The notes under the pieces were generated by a model. That model did not search any database and had not been told where the DNA came from. It saw only the letters and a list, made by a program, of their open reading frames with translations. Below, in pieces: positions 1 to 11,401 of a stretch of DNA of 64,000 bases; positions within the stretch are counted from its first letter, which is position 1, and every line of letters begins with the position of its first letter. The stretch comes from Burkholderia diffusa (lineage in GTDB: Bacteria > Pseudomonadota > Gammaproteobacteria > Burkholderiales > Burkholderiaceae), in the NCBI RefSeq assembly GCF_001718315.1, contig NZ_CP013362.1, positions 1,116,001-1,180,000 on the forward strand, given 5' to 3'. The position numbers and the translations under genes are program-made.

Positions 1-230
1 AGATCGATGCATTCGGGGAGATTGCGGCGTTTGGCCGCACCGGGCGCTTGCTGGCCCGGGGCCGCGTGACCGGCCATGCACACTGGAGCAGCCTGCTGCT
101 CGTGCTGTCGGTCGGGCAGGGCGCACGGCGTGCCCGGCCGCTGCTGATTCCGGCCGATGCGCTCGACGCCGCGTCGTTCAGCGCGCTGTCCGTGCTGGCG
201 CGTACCGCAGGCGCGGCGGGGCAGGCATGA
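1..230 (+). CDS. YgfX-like small membrane protein, C-terminal part (5' truncated by window)
   Basis: Only the last 75 or so codons are present; the frame is open from base 3 and ends at TGA 228-230. The tail reads LLVLSVGQGARRARPLLIPADAL and then a region resembling the end of YgfX/CptA-type proteins, where a basic-hydrophobic segment is followed by a 'LLIPADAL...F..L.VL' ending. Members of that family are short membrane proteins often encoded beside rpoE in beta-proteobacteria. The assignment rests on this short tail and the position just upstream of rpoE, so the function is uncertain. No membrane segment can be judged from the remaining fragment. Confidence 0.55.
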   Translation, partial: IDAFGEIAAFGRTGRLLARGRVTGHAHWSSLLLVLSVGQGARRARPLLIPADALDAASFSALSVLARTAGAAGQA

Positions 231-321
231 CGGCGGTGCGGTTACCGACCGTAACCAGCGGCCGGCGCCAGAACGCTACAATAACGCTCCGCGTTGCATC
301 CCTAGTTAACGGATTTGTCAG

Positions 322-921
322 GTGAGTGAAAAAGAAATCGATCAGGCTCTGGTCGAGCGCGTACAGAAGGGCGACAAGGCAGCGTTCGAACTCCTGGTCT
401 CCAAATACCACCGCAAGATCATTCGGCTGATCTCGCGCCTCGTGCGGGATCCCGCCGAGGTCGAGGATGTGGCCCAGGACGCGTTCATCAAAGCGTATCG
501 TGCGCTGCCGCAATTTCGCGGCGAGTCCGCGTTCTACACGTGGTTGTACCGGATTGCCGTCAATACGGCGAAGAACTACCTTGCGACGCAGGGCCGCCGG
601 GCACCGACCTCCACCGAGGCCGATGCCGAGGAAGCGGAAACTTTCTCCGACGCAGACCAACTAAGGGATATCAACACGCCTGAGTCGATGTTGATGAGCA
701 AGCAGATTGCCGAGACGGTCAACGCTGCAATGGCCGTTCTGCCCGAAGAGCTGCGCCAGGCGATCACGCTGCGCGAGATCGAGGGCCTGAGCTACGAAGA
801 GATCGCGGAAATGATGGATTGTCCGATCGGGACGGTCCGGTCGCGGATCTTCCGGGCGCGCGAGGCAATCGCTGCGAAATTGCGTCCGCTGCTCGATACG
901 CCCGAAGGCAAGCGCTGGTAA
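322..921 (+). CDS. rpoE: RNA polymerase sigma factor RpoE (AlgU/SigE, ECF family)
   Basis: This 199-residue ECF sigma factor should direct RNA polymerase to envelope-stress promoters. Region 2 is visible at about residues 20-85 (DVAQDAFIKAYRAL, then FYTWLYRIAVNTAKNYL). Region 4 lies at about 140-185 with the helix-turn-helix LSYEEIAEMMDCPIGTVRSR. The start is GTG at 322, giving MSEKEIDQ, the usual N-terminus of RpoE. The next genes are its anti-sigma factor (rseA), the RseB regulator and a periplasmic Do protease, so this is the classical rpoE-rseA-rseB-mucD operon. In the family the sigma factor is held at the membrane by RseA and released by regulated proteolysis. Length and motifs are normal. 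Confidence 0.96.
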   Translation: MSEKEIDQALVERVQKGDKAAFELLVSKYHRKIIRLISRLVRDPAEVEDVAQDAFIKAYRALPQFRGESAFYTWLYRIAVNTAKNYLATQGRRAPTSTEADAEEAETFSDADQLRDINTPESMLMSKQIAETVNAAMAVLPEELRQAITLREIEGLSYEEIAEMMDCPIGTVRSRIFRAREAIAAKLRPLLDTPEGKRW

Positions 922-1009
922 GCGCGACGGGCGCAACGACGCGGGTCGGGGTCTAGTTACGGATAGAGTCGTGAAGTCACGACGGGGTGTGTGCAAGATG
1001 GGGAGCATC

Positions 1010-1627
1010 ATGGGGTCGGTCAATACGCAGTCGCAGGCGTGCTCGCGCGGCGAGCGCCTTTCCGCTCTGGTCGACGGTGAACCGTTCGACGGCCCGGATC
1101 ACGGGCAGTTTCTGGCTGAGCTCGACCGCGCGGATCGCGCTACGTGGGCCCATTACCACCTGATCGGCGATGCGCTGCGCTCGGACGAGCTCGCGCTGTC
1201 GCCCGCGCTGAGCGTCGCGTTCACCGCGCGCATGTCGGCTGCGCTCGAAAGCGAGCCGCACCTGCTCGCGCCGGCGGCCGCGCCGGTCGCGCGCAAGCTG
1301 CTGTCGCTGCGCCGGCGTGTCGTGCCGGCGTTCGCGGTGGCCGCTGCGGCCGCCACGCTGACGTGGATCGTCGTCCCGCAGATGCAGACGGCCGGTGCGC
1401 CGGGCGCCGTTCAGGTCGCATCGGCAGGCGCACAGCAGAACGGCAACCTGCAACGCGTGACGGTTGCGCAGGCATCGGCGCAGCCGGGCCTGCAGGACGT
1501 CAACATCATCCGCGACGCAAGTCTTGACCAATATCTTGAAGCGCACCAGCAATTCGCTCAGCAGCCCGTCGTCACGGGCTCGATGCCGCTGATCCGCGCT
1601 GCCGTGACCACCACGCCAGGCCAATAA
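1010..1627 (+). CDS. rseA: Anti-sigma-E factor RseA (MucA-like)
   Basis: A 205-residue single-pass membrane protein that is expected to hold RpoE inactive. The N-terminal cytoplasmic RseA domain spans about residues 10-80 (RLSALVDGEPFDG, later WAHYHLIGDALRSDEL). A hydrophobic segment at about 104-122 (VVPAFAVAAAAATLTWIVV) is followed by a periplasmic tail of about 80 residues. I chose ATG 1010 because GGGGAG lies five bases upstream; upstream in-frame starts at 971 (GTG) and 998 (ATG) would add 13 or 4 residues. It lies 88 bp after rpoE and 5 bp before rseB, consistent with cotranscription. Sequence conservation outside the N-terminal domain is weak, as is typical of the family. Confidence 0.92.
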   Translation: MGSVNTQSQACSRGERLSALVDGEPFDGPDHGQFLAELDRADRATWAHYHLIGDALRSDELALSPALSVAFTARMSAALESEPHLLAPAAAPVARKLLSLRRRVVPAFAVAAAAATLTWIVVPQMQTAGAPGAVQVASAGAQQNGNLQRVTVAQASAQPGLQDVNIIRDASLDQYLEAHQQFAQQPVVTGSMPLIRAAVTTTPGQ

Positions 1628-1632
1628 ACCCG

Positions 1633-2685
1633 ATGCGGACATTGCAGTTGAATCACGCCATCTCCGGATGGAAGCGGCTGCCGGCCCTCCTGCTTTGCGC
1701 GGCCGCCCTGTTGTCCGTTCAATCCCTCCCAGCCAGCGCGCAGCAACCGGACGATCCCGTCGCGACCCGCAAGGGTGCGGCCGATTGGCTGGATCGCATC
1801 CAGCAGGCCGCGCAGCAGCAGAGCTACGAGGGTACGTTCGTCTACCAGCGCGGCGGCTATGTCCAGTCGTCGCGTATCGCGCATGTGGCGTCCCGCGACG
1901 GCGAGTTCGAGCGGATCGAGTCGCTCGACGGCAAGCCGCGCAAGGTTCTGCGGCACAACGACGAGTTGTACACGTTCGTTCCCGAGCGCAAATTGTGCGT
2001 GGTCGAGCGCCGCCAGACGCGCGATTCGTTCCCTGCATTGCTCGGCGCGGGCGGCGAGCACGTGATGTCCGTTTATGACGCGAAGCTGCTCGGCAAGGAC
2101 CGTGTGGCCGGGGTCGACGCGCAAGTGGTCGAACTCGTGCCGAAGGATGCGTACCGGTTCACGTACAAGCTGTGGGCCGACACCCGCACCGGGCTGCTGC
2201 TGCGTTCGCAGACGCTCGATGCGAGCGACCACGTGCTCGAGCAGGTCGCGTTCTCGCAAGTGCAGACGGGCGGCACCGCCGGCGACAAAACCGCGATCGC
2301 GGCCGGCATGCGCAACCTGAGCGGCTGGACGGTCGTCCGCCCGCCGGTTGCGACGGTCGACATGGAAGCGCAGGGCTGGCAGATCGCACCGACCATCGCC
2401 GGGTTCCGGAAGATTCGCGAGGTGCGCCGGCCGATGGCCGCGCGAGATGCCGGCGATCCGCCGATTCCGGTCGATCAGGCAGTCTTTACCGACGGCCTCG
2501 CGACGATCTCCGTCTTCATCGAGCCGGCCGAGAAGAACACGCGCAAGGAAGGCGCGGGCAGCACGGGCGCGACCCACGTTCTCGTGAAGCGCCGCGGCGA
2601 CTACTGGATCACCGTGCTCGGCGAAGTGCCGCCGGCCACGTTGCAGCAGTTCGCGTCTGCCATAGAATACAAGGCTTCCAAGTAA
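1633..2685 (+). CDS. rseB: Sigma-E regulatory protein RseB/MucB, periplasmic
   Basis: A 350-residue exported protein. A signal peptide with a hydrophobic core (LLLCAAALLSVQSL) ends in ASA at residues 34-36. The mature part has the RseB N-terminal lipoprotein-sensor fold (WLDRIQQAAQQQSYEGTFVY near 50-70) and a C-terminal MucB/RseB domain. In the known pathway RseB binds the periplasmic tail of RseA, protects it from the first protease and senses envelope lipids or lipopolysaccharide. It follows rseA after only 5 bp and precedes the Do protease by 16 bp. Length is close to the normal 320-350 residues. Nothing unusual is visible. Confidence 0.93.
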   Translation: MRTLQLNHAISGWKRLPALLLCAAALLSVQSLPASAQQPDDPVATRKGAADWLDRIQQAAQQQSYEGTFVYQRGGYVQSSRIAHVASRDGEFERIESLDGKPRKVLRHNDELYTFVPERKLCVVERRQTRDSFPALLGAGGEHVMSVYDAKLLGKDRVAGVDAQVVELVPKDAYRFTYKLWADTRTGLLLRSQTLDASDHVLEQVAFSQVQTGGTAGDKTAIAAGMRNLSGWTVVRPPVATVDMEAQGWQIAPTIAGFRKIREVRRPMAARDAGDPPIPVDQAVFTDGLATISVFIEPAEKNTRKEGAGSTGATHVLVKRRGDYWITVLGEVPPATLQQFASAIEYKASK

Positions 2686-2701
2686 CGCTACGGCTTCCGA
2701 C

Positions 2702-4207
2702 ATGACGAAACTCACGCTGCGCAAAGTGCTCGCGGCGGCGGCGCTGTGTGCCTGCCTGCCGCTCGTCCCGCAAACCGCGGCTGCTGTCACGCCTCCCGCT
2801 GCCAGCCTGCCCGACTTCGCCGATCTGGTCGAGAAGGTCGGGCCGGCCGTCGTGAACATCCGGACCACCGCGAACGTGCCGACGCCCGGGCCGCGCGGCG
2901 TGCTCCCGCCGGGCTTCGACAACGGCGACATGTCGGAATTCTTCCGGCGCTTCTTCGGCATTCCGCTGCCGCAGGCGCCTGGCAACGGTGGCGGCAACGG
3001 TAATGGCAGCCCGAAGAACGCGCCGGCGCCGGACAATCCGCCCGACACCGAGCAGAATCGCGGCGTCGGTTCGGGCTTCATCGTGTCGGCGGATGGCTAC
3101 GTGATGACCAACGCGCACGTCGTCGACGACGCGGACACCATCTACGTGACGCTGACCGACAAGCGGGAATTCAAGGCCAAACTGGTCGGCGTTGACGACC
3201 GCACGGACGTCGCGGTCGTCAAGATTCAGGCGTCGAATCTGCCGGTCGTCGCGATCGGCGATTCGAACAAGGTGCGCGTCGGCGAGTGGGTCGTCGCGAT
3301 CGGTTCGCCGTTCGGCCTCGACAACACCGTGACGGCCGGCATCGTGAGTTCGAAGAGTCGCAACACGGGCGATTACCTGCCGTTCATCCAGACCGACGTC
3401 GCGGTGAACCCCGGTAACTCGGGCGGCCCGCTGATCAACATGCAGGGCGAGGTGATCGGCATCAACTCGCAGATCTACAGCCGAACCGGCGGTTTCATGG
3501 GCATTTCGTTCGCGATCCCGATCGACGAGGCGATGCGCGTGGCGGACCAGCTGAAGTCGACCGGCAAGGTCACGCGCGGCCGCATCGCGGTGGCGATCGG
3601 CGAGGTGACGAAGGACGTGGCCGACTCGATCGGGCTGCCGAAGGCGGAAGGCGCGCTCGTCAGCAGCGTCGAGCCGGGCGGTCCGGCCGACAAGGCGGGC
3701 ATCCAGCCGGGCGACATCATCCTGAAGTTCAACGGCCGGTCGGTCGACGCGGCGTCGGATCTGCCGCGCATGGTCGGCGATACCAAGCCGGGCACCAGGG
3801 CCATCGTCAGCGTGTGGCGCAAGGGGCAGGCGCGCGATGTGCCGATCACGATCGCCGAGACGCCGACGGAGACGACCGCGAAGGCCGAGCAGCGCAAGAA
3901 TGTGCCGCAGAAGCCGCGCCAGGCCAATTCACTTGGCTTGACGGTCAGTGACCTTTCGGCGGACCAGATGAAGTCGCTGAAGCTGAAGAACGGCGTGCAG
4001 ATCGACGGCGTCGACGGTCCGGCAGCCCGTGCCGGCCTGCAGCGCGGCGACATCGTGCTGCGCGTCGGCGACACCGACATCACGAGCGCGAAGCAGTTCG
4101 CCGACGTGACCGCGCAGCTCGATCCGCAGAAGGCGGTCGCGGTGCTCGTGCGGCGCGGCGACAACACGCAGTTCGTGCCGGTGCGCCCGCGCCCGATCCA
4201 GAAGTAA
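2702..4207 (+). CDS. mucD: Do-family periplasmic serine endoprotease MucD/DegP
   Basis: A 501-residue trypsin-like protease/chaperone of the periplasm. A signal peptide occupies about residues 1-28. The catalytic triad can be read as His139 (TNAHV), Asp169 (RTDVAV) and Ser240 (NPGNSGGP). Two PDZ domains follow, at about 290-380 and 400-490. A glycine/asparagine-rich loop (about 93-115) lies before the catalytic His, where the LA loop sits in DegP. It ends the rpoE-rseA-rseB-mucD operon and should degrade misfolded envelope proteins and dampen sigma-E signalling. A glutaredoxin-like gene follows 7 bp downstream and may be part of the same transcript. Confidence 0.94.
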   Translation: MTKLTLRKVLAAAALCACLPLVPQTAAAVTPPAASLPDFADLVEKVGPAVVNIRTTANVPTPGPRGVLPPGFDNGDMSEFFRRFFGIPLPQAPGNGGGNGNGSPKNAPAPDNPPDTEQNRGVGSGFIVSADGYVMTNAHVVDDADTIYVTLTDKREFKAKLVGVDDRTDVAVVKIQASNLPVVAIGDSNKVRVGEWVVAIGSPFGLDNTVTAGIVSSKSRNTGDYLPFIQTDVAVNPGNSGGPLINMQGEVIGINSQIYSRTGGFMGISFAIPIDEAMRVADQLKSTGKVTRGRIAVAIGEVTKDVADSIGLPKAEGALVSSVEPGGPADKAGIQPGDIILKFNGRSVDAASDLPRMVGDTKPGTRAIVSVWRKGQARDVPITIAETPTETTAKAEQRKNVPQKPRQANSLGLTVSDLSADQMKSLKLKNGVQIDGVDGPAARAGLQRGDIVLRVGDTDITSAKQFADVTAQLDPQKAVAVLVRRGDNTQFVPVRPRPIQK

Positions 4208-4214
4208 CGCGCCG

Positions 4215-4451
4215 ATGTTCACGCTCTACGGCCGCGGCTGGTGCCACCTGTGCGACGACATGCGCGATGCGCTGGCGCCGGTGGCGGCCGAATTCGGCAT
4301 TGCCGTCGACTACGTCGATATCGATGCCGATCCGGCACTCGTTGCCCGTTACGACGAGGGCGTGCCGGTACTGTTGCTGGACGGCACGGAAGTGTGCCGC
4401 CACCGGTTCGACGAGGCGAGGGTGCGCAGTGCGCTGACGGCGCGGCGCTGA
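4215..4451 (+). CDS. Glutaredoxin family protein (thioredoxin fold, CxxC)
   Basis: A 78-residue protein starting MFTLYGRGWCHLCDDM, with the redox motif CHLC at residues 10-13 and the cis-proline region VPVLLLDG near 55. This matches the DUF836/glutaredoxin-like family of small thioredoxin-fold proteins. The substrate cannot be told from sequence. It starts 7 bp after mucD, so cotranscription with the sigma-E operon is likely; the same neighbour occurs in related beta-proteobacteria (general knowledge of synteny). It is cytoplasmic, since no signal peptide is visible. Confidence 0.85.
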   Translation: MFTLYGRGWCHLCDDMRDALAPVAAEFGIAVDYVDIDADPALVARYDEGVPVLLLDGTEVCRHRFDEARVRSALTARR

Positions 4452-4572
4452 ACCTGGCCCCGTCGCCGGCCGCGCCGTCCGTGCGACGCAGCCAGGTGAC
4501 GAGTCTGCCCGCCAAGGCCTCCGACAGGGCGCCCCGACCGGGCGCCCCAAATTACCGCCCGGCAAAGGCCTT

Positions 4573-4597
4573 TTCGGCTAAAATAAGCCGTTTTTTC
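4573..4597 (+). terminator. Candidate intrinsic terminator between the rpoE operon and lepA
   Basis: A 5-bp stem CGGCT/AGCCG (4575-4579 with 4586-4590) and a 6-base loop are followed by TTTTTT at 4591-4596. The stem is short, so it may be weak. The loop TAAAAT also resembles a -10 element, so an alternative is part of the lepA promoter. Confidence 0.4.
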
Positions 4598-4659
4598 ACC
4601 GACTTACAAGGCGTGCTCCGCAGTCGTCGAGCGCGCCTTTTTCGCTTGATCGGCACTGA

Positions 4660-6453
<1,794 letters not shown>

Positions 6454-6469
6454 CAGGACTGATCCTTTT

Positions 6470-7363
6470 ATGAATTTTGCGCTGATTCTTTTTGTGCTCG
6501 TCGTCGTGACGGGCGTAGCGTGGGTGTTGGACAAACTGGTGTTCCTGCCGCGGCGACGCAAGGCGGCCGACGAGGCGATCGAGGAGTTCGATCGGCAGCA
6601 GTCGCGTATCGACAAGCGTTTCGCGGACGAAAACGCGGGGCAGACGCGTTCGAAGCTGCGCGACGAAAAGCTGCGCCAGCCGTGGTGGCTCGAGTACACC
6701 GCGAGCTTCTTCCCGGTGATCCTGGCCGTGTTCGTCGTGCGTTCGTTCGTCGTCGAGCCGTTCAAGATCCCGTCGGGCTCGATGGTGCCGACGCTGCTGG
6801 TCGGCGACTTCATCCTCGTCAACAAGTTCGAGTATGGCCTGCGCATGCCGATCACGAACACGAAGATCACGCAGGGCAGCCCGCTGTCGCGCGGCGACGT
6901 CGTCGTGTTCCGCTATCCGAAGGACGAGTCCGTCGACTACATCAAGCGCGTGATTGGCCTGCCGGGCGACACGATTGCTTACCAGGACAAGCAGCTGACG
7001 ATAAACGGCCAGCCGGTGCCTGAAACGCCGTTGCCGGATTTCTTCGACGACGAGCGCCAGAACTACGCGAAGCAGTTCGAGGAGACGATCGGCACGAAGA
7101 AGAACGCGATCCTCAACAATCCGGCCGTGCCGCCGTTCGTGATGGGCGCCTACGATTATCCGTATCGCGACAACTGCACGTACAACAGCCGCGGCGTGAT
7201 CTGCAAGGTGCCGCCGGGCCACTACTTCATGATGGGCGACAACCGCGACAACAGCGCGGACAGCCGCTACTGGGGTTTCGTGCCCGACAACAACATCGTC
7301 GGCCGCGCGTTCTTCATCTGGATGAACTTCGGCGACCTGAAGCGCATCGGTTCCTTCAACTGA
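6470..7363 (+). CDS. lepB: Signal peptidase I (LepB)
   Basis: A 297-residue inner-membrane protease that removes Sec and Tat signal peptides. The first membrane span is at residues 1-20 and a second at about 80-94. The catalytic Ser104 lies in PSGSM and the general-base Lys159 in YIKRVIGLPGD; the later box GDNRDNSADSRYWG is also intact. I start at ATG 6470 (MNFALILF); an upstream in-frame extension to 6437 would overlap lepA and lacks support. It follows lepA by 16 bp, and the two are probably cotranscribed. Confidence 0.95.
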   Translation: MNFALILFVLVVVTGVAWVLDKLVFLPRRRKAADEAIEEFDRQQSRIDKRFADENAGQTRSKLRDEKLRQPWWLEYTASFFPVILAVFVVRSFVVEPFKIPSGSMVPTLLVGDFILVNKFEYGLRMPITNTKITQGSPLSRGDVVVFRYPKDESVDYIKRVIGLPGDTIAYQDKQLTINGQPVPETPLPDFFDDERQNYAKQFEETIGTKKNAILNNPAVPPFVMGAYDYPYRDNCTYNSRGVICKVPPGHYFMMGDNRDNSADSRYWGFVPDNNIVGRAFFIWMNFGDLKRIGSFN

Positions 7364-7503
7364 TCGCGTTCGACTCGCACGCAATGCGCGACGCACGGGC
7401 CGTGTCGCGTATTGCCGAACTACTTTAAGAACCGGCGGTAACACCGCCTCATCACGCCTTTTCGCGTCCGGCCGTGCCGTTTCGGCCCGACCGGCGCCCG
7501 CGT

Positions 7504-7509
7504 TATACT
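7504..7509 (+). promoter_or_regulatory. Candidate -10 element immediately before rnc
   Basis: TATACT at 7504-7509 is only 7 bases upstream of the rnc ATG, and no purine-rich ribosome-binding site lies between (CCTGCAC). If this -10 is used, transcription would start at or next to the start codon. The matching -35 position (TTCGGC, 7481-7486, 17-bp spacing) is poor, so the call is tentative. Confidence 0.3.
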
Positions 7510-7516
7510 CCTGCAC

Positions 7517-8773
7517 ATGCCCCTATCCCAGTTGGAAAGCCGGCTGCGCTATGAATTTCGCAATGCGGAATTGTTGCGCCAGGCTTTGACCCATCGCAGT
7601 CACAGTGCCACGCACAACGAACGGCTCGAGTTTCTCGGTGATTCCGTTCTGAATTGCGCGGTGGCCGCCCTTTTGTTTCAGCGATTCAGCAAGCTGGACG
7701 AAGGCGACCTGTCGCGCGTGCGCGCCAATCTCGTCAAGCAGCAGTCGCTCTACGAAATCGCTCAGGCCCTGAATATTTCGGAAGGATTGCGGCTGGGCGA
7801 GGGCGAATTGCGCAGCGGCGGCTTCCGTCGCCCGTCGATCCTCGCGGACGCGTTCGAAGCCATCATCGGGGCGGTATTCCTCGATGGCGGCTTCGAAGCC
7901 GCCCAAGGGGTCATCAAGCGCCTCTATATCCCGATTCTCGACCACATCGACCCGCGCACGCTCGGCAAGGATGCGAAGACGCTGCTGCAGGAGTACCTGC
8001 AGGGGCACAAGATCGCGCTGCCGACCTACACGGTCGTCGCGACTCATGGTGCGGCGCACAATCAGCAGTTTGAAGTCGAATGCACGGTGCCGAAGCTCGA
8101 CGTGAAGGTGTCGGGCTCCGGCGCGAGCCGGCGGGCGGCCGAGCAGGCTGCCGCGAAGAAGGCGCTTGACGAGGTGCTGGCGGCCGCCCCGATGCTGGCC
8201 GCGAAGCCGAAGCGTTCGAAGAACGCACGCGGGTCGAAACACGTGGAGCCTGAAATCGTGCCGGGCGTGAAGGGCGTGCAGGAAGCGCTCGACCTGCGTT
8301 CGCCGGAACGGAAGGAGCGCGCCGCGGCGCGCGACGCGAAGGCGGCTGCTGCGGCGTCGGCGGCGGCCGACGCCGGCGCACACTCGACCGAGCGGTCGAC
8401 GCAGGCGCCGATGGCCGCAATTCGTGCCGCGCATGTGGAAACGGCCGCGGACAAGGCCGAGCGGCCCGCGAAGCCGACGGCCGAGAAGGCGCCCGAGAAG
8501 CCGTCGGATCGCAACGACGCCGGCTCGCGCGCGGCGGACAAGCCGGCCGATCGCGCCGATAAGCCTGCGGAAGCCGCACTCCGTGCAGCCGACAAGCAGA
8601 CGGGCCAGACGGCCGATCCGGCCGCGTCCGCCGACAAGCCTGCTGCCGGTTCCGACGCCGCTTCGCGCGCGACATCGCGCGCCCGCGACACAGCGGCGCC
8701 GGGCGCCGAGACGCCGCAGGGCGGCGCAAGCCTCGCTGCCGCGCAGGCGCGCGTGGCCGATGCCGACCACTGA
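7517..8773 (+). CDS. rnc: Ribonuclease III with long low-complexity C-terminal extension
   Basis: A 418-residue protein whose first 225 residues are a complete RNase III. The catalytic signature NERLEFLGD is at 34-42, the second acidic site is near 105-115 ([15 protein letters not shown]), and a double-stranded RNA-binding domain lies at about 150-222. It processes rRNA precursors and structured mRNAs. Residues from about 228 to 418 form an alanine-, lysine-, glutamate- and proline-rich tail with repeated 'DKPA'-like units, absent from E. coli RNase III (226 residues). The tail is probably disordered. The gene precedes era by 60 bp, the common rnc-era-recO order. Confidence 0.94.
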   Translation: MPLSQLESRLRYEFRNAELLRQALTHRSHSATHNERLEFLGDSVLNCAVAALLFQRFSKLDEGDLSRVRANLVKQQSLYEIAQALNISEGLRLGEGELRSGGFRRPSILADAFEAIIGAVFLDGGFEAAQGVIKRLYIPILDHIDPRTLGKDAKTLLQEYLQGHKIALPTYTVVATHGAAHNQQFEVECTVPKLDVKVSGSGASRRAAEQAAAKKALDEVLAAAPMLAAKPKRSKNARGSKHVEPEIVPGVKGVQEALDLRSPERKERAAARDAKAAAAASAAADAGAHSTERSTQAPMAAIRAAHVETAADKAERPAKPTAEKAPEKPSDRNDAGSRAADKPADRADKPAEAALRAADKQTGQTADPAASADKPAAGSDAASRATSRARDTAAPGAETPQGGASLAAAQARVADADH

Positions 8774-8833
8774 ATTGCCCATCGATCGTGCCGCGCGCCG
8801 CGCGGCCGTTTCCGAACCTGTCTCCCAAACGAT

Positions 8834-9733
8834 ATGAACACTCCCGCTCCTACCGGTTTCCGTTGCGGCATGATCGCGATCGTGGGCCGTCCGAACGTCG
8901 GCAAGTCGACGTTGATGAACGCACTCGTCGGCCAGAAGATCAGCATCACGTCGCGCAAGGCGCAAACGACCCGCCATCGCATCACCGGCATCAACACGTT
9001 CGACGACGCGCAATTCGTGTTCGTCGACACGCCTGGCTTCCAGACTCGTCACAGCACCGCGCTGAACCGCTCGCTGAACCGGGCGGTCACGTCGACGCTC
9101 ACGTCGGTCGACGTGATCCTGTTCGTGATCGAGGCCGGCCGCTTCGGGCCCGACGACCAGAAGGTGCTCGACCTGATCCCGCCGGGCATGCCGACGCTGC
9201 TGATCGCGAACAAGATCGACCGCGTGGCCGACAAGGCGACGCTGTTCCCGTTCATGCAGCAGATGAGCGGGCTGCGCGAATTCACCGAACTCGTGCCGCT
9301 GTCGGCACAGCGGCCGGAGGACATCAAGCGTCTGCTGGACACGATCAAGCCGTACCTGCCGGAAGGCGAGCCGATTTACGGCGAGGACGAGCTGACCGAC
9401 CGCAGCTCGCGCTTCCTCGCGGCCGAAATCCTGCGCGAGAAGGTGTTCCGCTGGACCGGCGACGAACTGCCGTACACGAGCACCGTGCTGATCGACAAGT
9501 TCGAGGAGGAAGGGCGCCTGAAGCGTATCTTCGCGACGATCCTCGTCGAGCGCGATTCGCACAAGGCGATGGTGATCGGCAAGAAGGGCGAGAAGCTCAA
9601 GCAGATCAGCACCGAGGCGCGGATGGACATGGAGAAACTGTTCGACGGCCCCGTGTACCTCGAGACCTTCGTGAAGGTGAAGAGCGGGTGGGCCGACAAC
9701 GAGGCGGGGCTGCGCGCCTATGGGTACGAATGA
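8834..9733 (+). CDS. era: GTPase Era, 30S ribosome assembly factor
   Basis: A 299-residue GTPase of normal size. The P-loop GRPNVGKS is at residues 18-25, with DTPGFQT (G3) and NKID (G4). The C-terminal KH domain contains [17 protein letters not shown]. Era binds the 3' end of 16S rRNA and couples maturation to growth. It lies directly after rnc and overlaps recO by 14 bp, so the three are likely translated from one mRNA. Confidence 0.97.
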   Translation: MNTPAPTGFRCGMIAIVGRPNVGKSTLMNALVGQKISITSRKAQTTRHRITGINTFDDAQFVFVDTPGFQTRHSTALNRSLNRAVTSTLTSVDVILFVIEAGRFGPDDQKVLDLIPPGMPTLLIANKIDRVADKATLFPFMQQMSGLREFTELVPLSAQRPEDIKRLLDTIKPYLPEGEPIYGEDELTDRSSRFLAAEILREKVFRWTGDELPYTSTVLIDKFEEEGRLKRIFATILVERDSHKAMVIGKKGEKLKQISTEARMDMEKLFDGPVYLETFVKVKSGWADNEAGLRAYGYE

Positions 9734-10559
9734 CGCGCTGACGTCGACCGAAGACGCGGTGACCGCCGGCGCGAACGACGCGCCGTTGCCGGCACCGCCC
9801 GAACCGCCGCGTCGCAAGGCGCGGCGCGCGACGTCTCGCACGTCCGATTTCCGCGTCGCCGAGCAGCCGGCGTTCGTGCTGCACAGCTATCCGTATCGGG
9901 AAACGAGCCTGATCATCGACGTGCTCACGCGCGATCACGGCCGCCTCGCACTCGTCGCGAAGGGCGCGAAGCGCCCGCACTCCGCGCTGCGCGGCGTACT
10001 GCAGACGTTCCAGCCGCTGCTGCTGTCCTGGTCGGGCAAATCCGAGGTACGCACGCTGACGGGAGCCGAGTGGGTCGGCGGGATGCTGCCGCTCGGCGGT
10101 GACGGGCTGCTATGCGGCTTCTACGCGAACGAGCTGCTCGTGAAATTCTGCGCGCGCGAGGATCCGCAGCCGCCGCTCTTCAATCATTACGTACTGACCC
10201 TCACGCGCCTCGCGCACGGCGAACCCGCGGTGCAGGTGCTGCGTTCGTTCGAGCGCGTGCTGCTGCGCGAGACCGGCTATGCGATGGCGCTGAACCGCAC
10301 GGTTGCGCGCCGTGCAGTCGAACCGGATCGCCGCTACGTGTTCGATCCCGAGCGCGGCGTGCGCAATGCGGAAGACGACGTTCCGTCGCACTGGCCGGTG
10401 ATTACCGGACAAACGTTGCTCGACATGGAGCAGGACGATTACCATCGAGCCCAGACGGTCGCGCAAAGCAAGACGCTGATGCGCTTCCTGCTGAACACTT
10501 ATCTCGGCGGTACGCCGCTTGCCACGCGTCAGATCCTGATCGACCTGCAAAACCTATGA
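9720..10559 (+). CDS. recO: DNA repair protein RecO
   Basis: A 279-residue RecO, which loads RecA onto SSB-coated single strands with RecR. The OB-fold begins near residue 48 ([35 protein letters not shown], read as separate conserved patches). A helical, C-terminal domain follows. The first 45 or so residues are an alanine/proline/arginine-rich extension not needed by the family; a later start is possible but none has a clear ribosome-binding site. It overlaps the end of era by 14 bp and the start of pdxJ by 4 bp. Confidence 0.93.
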   Translation: MGTNDALTSTEDAVTAGANDAPLPAPPEPPRRKARRATSRTSDFRVAEQPAFVLHSYPYRETSLIIDVLTRDHGRLALVAKGAKRPHSALRGVLQTFQPLLLSWSGKSEVRTLTGAEWVGGMLPLGGDGLLCGFYANELLVKFCAREDPQPPLFNHYVLTLTRLAHGEPAVQVLRSFERVLLRETGYAMALNRTVARRAVEPDRRYVFDPERGVRNAEDDVPSHWPVITGQTLLDMEQDDYHRAQTVAQSKTLMRFLLNTYLGGTPLATRQILIDLQNL

Positions 10560-11332
10560 GTTTCTTCCTGACAACGCCCACCGCCATCGACCTCGGCGTG
10601 AACATCGACCATGTCGCGACGCTGCGTAATGCGCGCGGCACGACCTATCCCGATCCGATCCGCGCGGCGCTCGCCGCCGAAGAGGCCGGTGCGGACGCGA
10701 TCACGCTGCATCTGCGCGAGGACCGCCGCCACATCGTCGACGCCGACGTGCGCAAGCTGCGCCCGCTGCTGAAGACGCGGATGAACCTCGAATGCGCGGT
10801 GACGGCCGAGATGCTCGACATTGCATGCGAAGTGCGTCCGCACGACGCGTGCCTCGTGCCGGAGAAGCGCGAAGAGCTGACGACCGAAGGCGGTCTCGAC
10901 GTTGCCGGCCGCTTCGAGGCCGTGCGTGCGGCATGCACCCAGCTCGCCGCCGCCGGCGTGCGCGTGTCGCTGTTCATCGATCCGGACGAGACGCAGATTC
11001 GCGCCGCGCACGAAGCCGGCGCGCCGGTGGTCGAGCTGCACACCGGACGCTATGCCGATGCGCACGACGAGGCCGAGCAGCAGCGCGAATACGAGCGCAT
11101 CGTCGCGGGCGTGCAGGCCGGTGCGCAACTGGGCCTCAAGGTCAACGCCGGCCACGGCCTGCATTACACGAACGTGCAGCAGATCGCCGCGATCGACGGC
11201 ATCGTCGAACTGAACATCGGCCACGCGATCGTCGCGCACGCGATCTTCGCCGGCTGGGACAACGCGGTGCGCGAGATGAAGGCGATCATGGTCGCCGCAC
11301 GGGTCGCCGCGCTGCACGGCGGCGCGCGCTGA
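10556..11332 (+). CDS. pdxJ: Pyridoxine 5'-phosphate synthase PdxJ
   Basis: A 258-residue enzyme that condenses 3-amino-2-oxopropyl phosphate with 1-deoxyxylulose 5-phosphate in the last ring-closing step of vitamin B6 synthesis. The conserved N-terminal patch [17 protein letters not shown] and the later [14 protein letters not shown] are present. Start ATG 10556 overlaps the recO stop (ATGA). It lies between recO and acpS as in most proteobacteria (recO-pdxJ-acpS). The homologous fold is a TIM barrel forming octamers. Length is normal. Confidence 0.96.
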   Translation: MSFFLTTPTAIDLGVNIDHVATLRNARGTTYPDPIRAALAAEEAGADAITLHLREDRRHIVDADVRKLRPLLKTRMNLECAVTAEMLDIACEVRPHDACLVPEKREELTTEGGLDVAGRFEAVRAACTQLAAAGVRVSLFIDPDETQIRAAHEAGAPVVELHTGRYADAHDEAEQQREYERIVAGVQAGAQLGLKVNAGHGLHYTNVQQIAAIDGIVELNIGHAIVAHAIFAGWDNAVREMKAIMVAARVAALHGGAR

Positions 11333-11401
11333 CGATGCGTTGCATGCGCGCGTGCTTCGCTTGCTGCCCGGCATTGTCAGCGCGTCACGGCGGGCGGTGA
11401 G

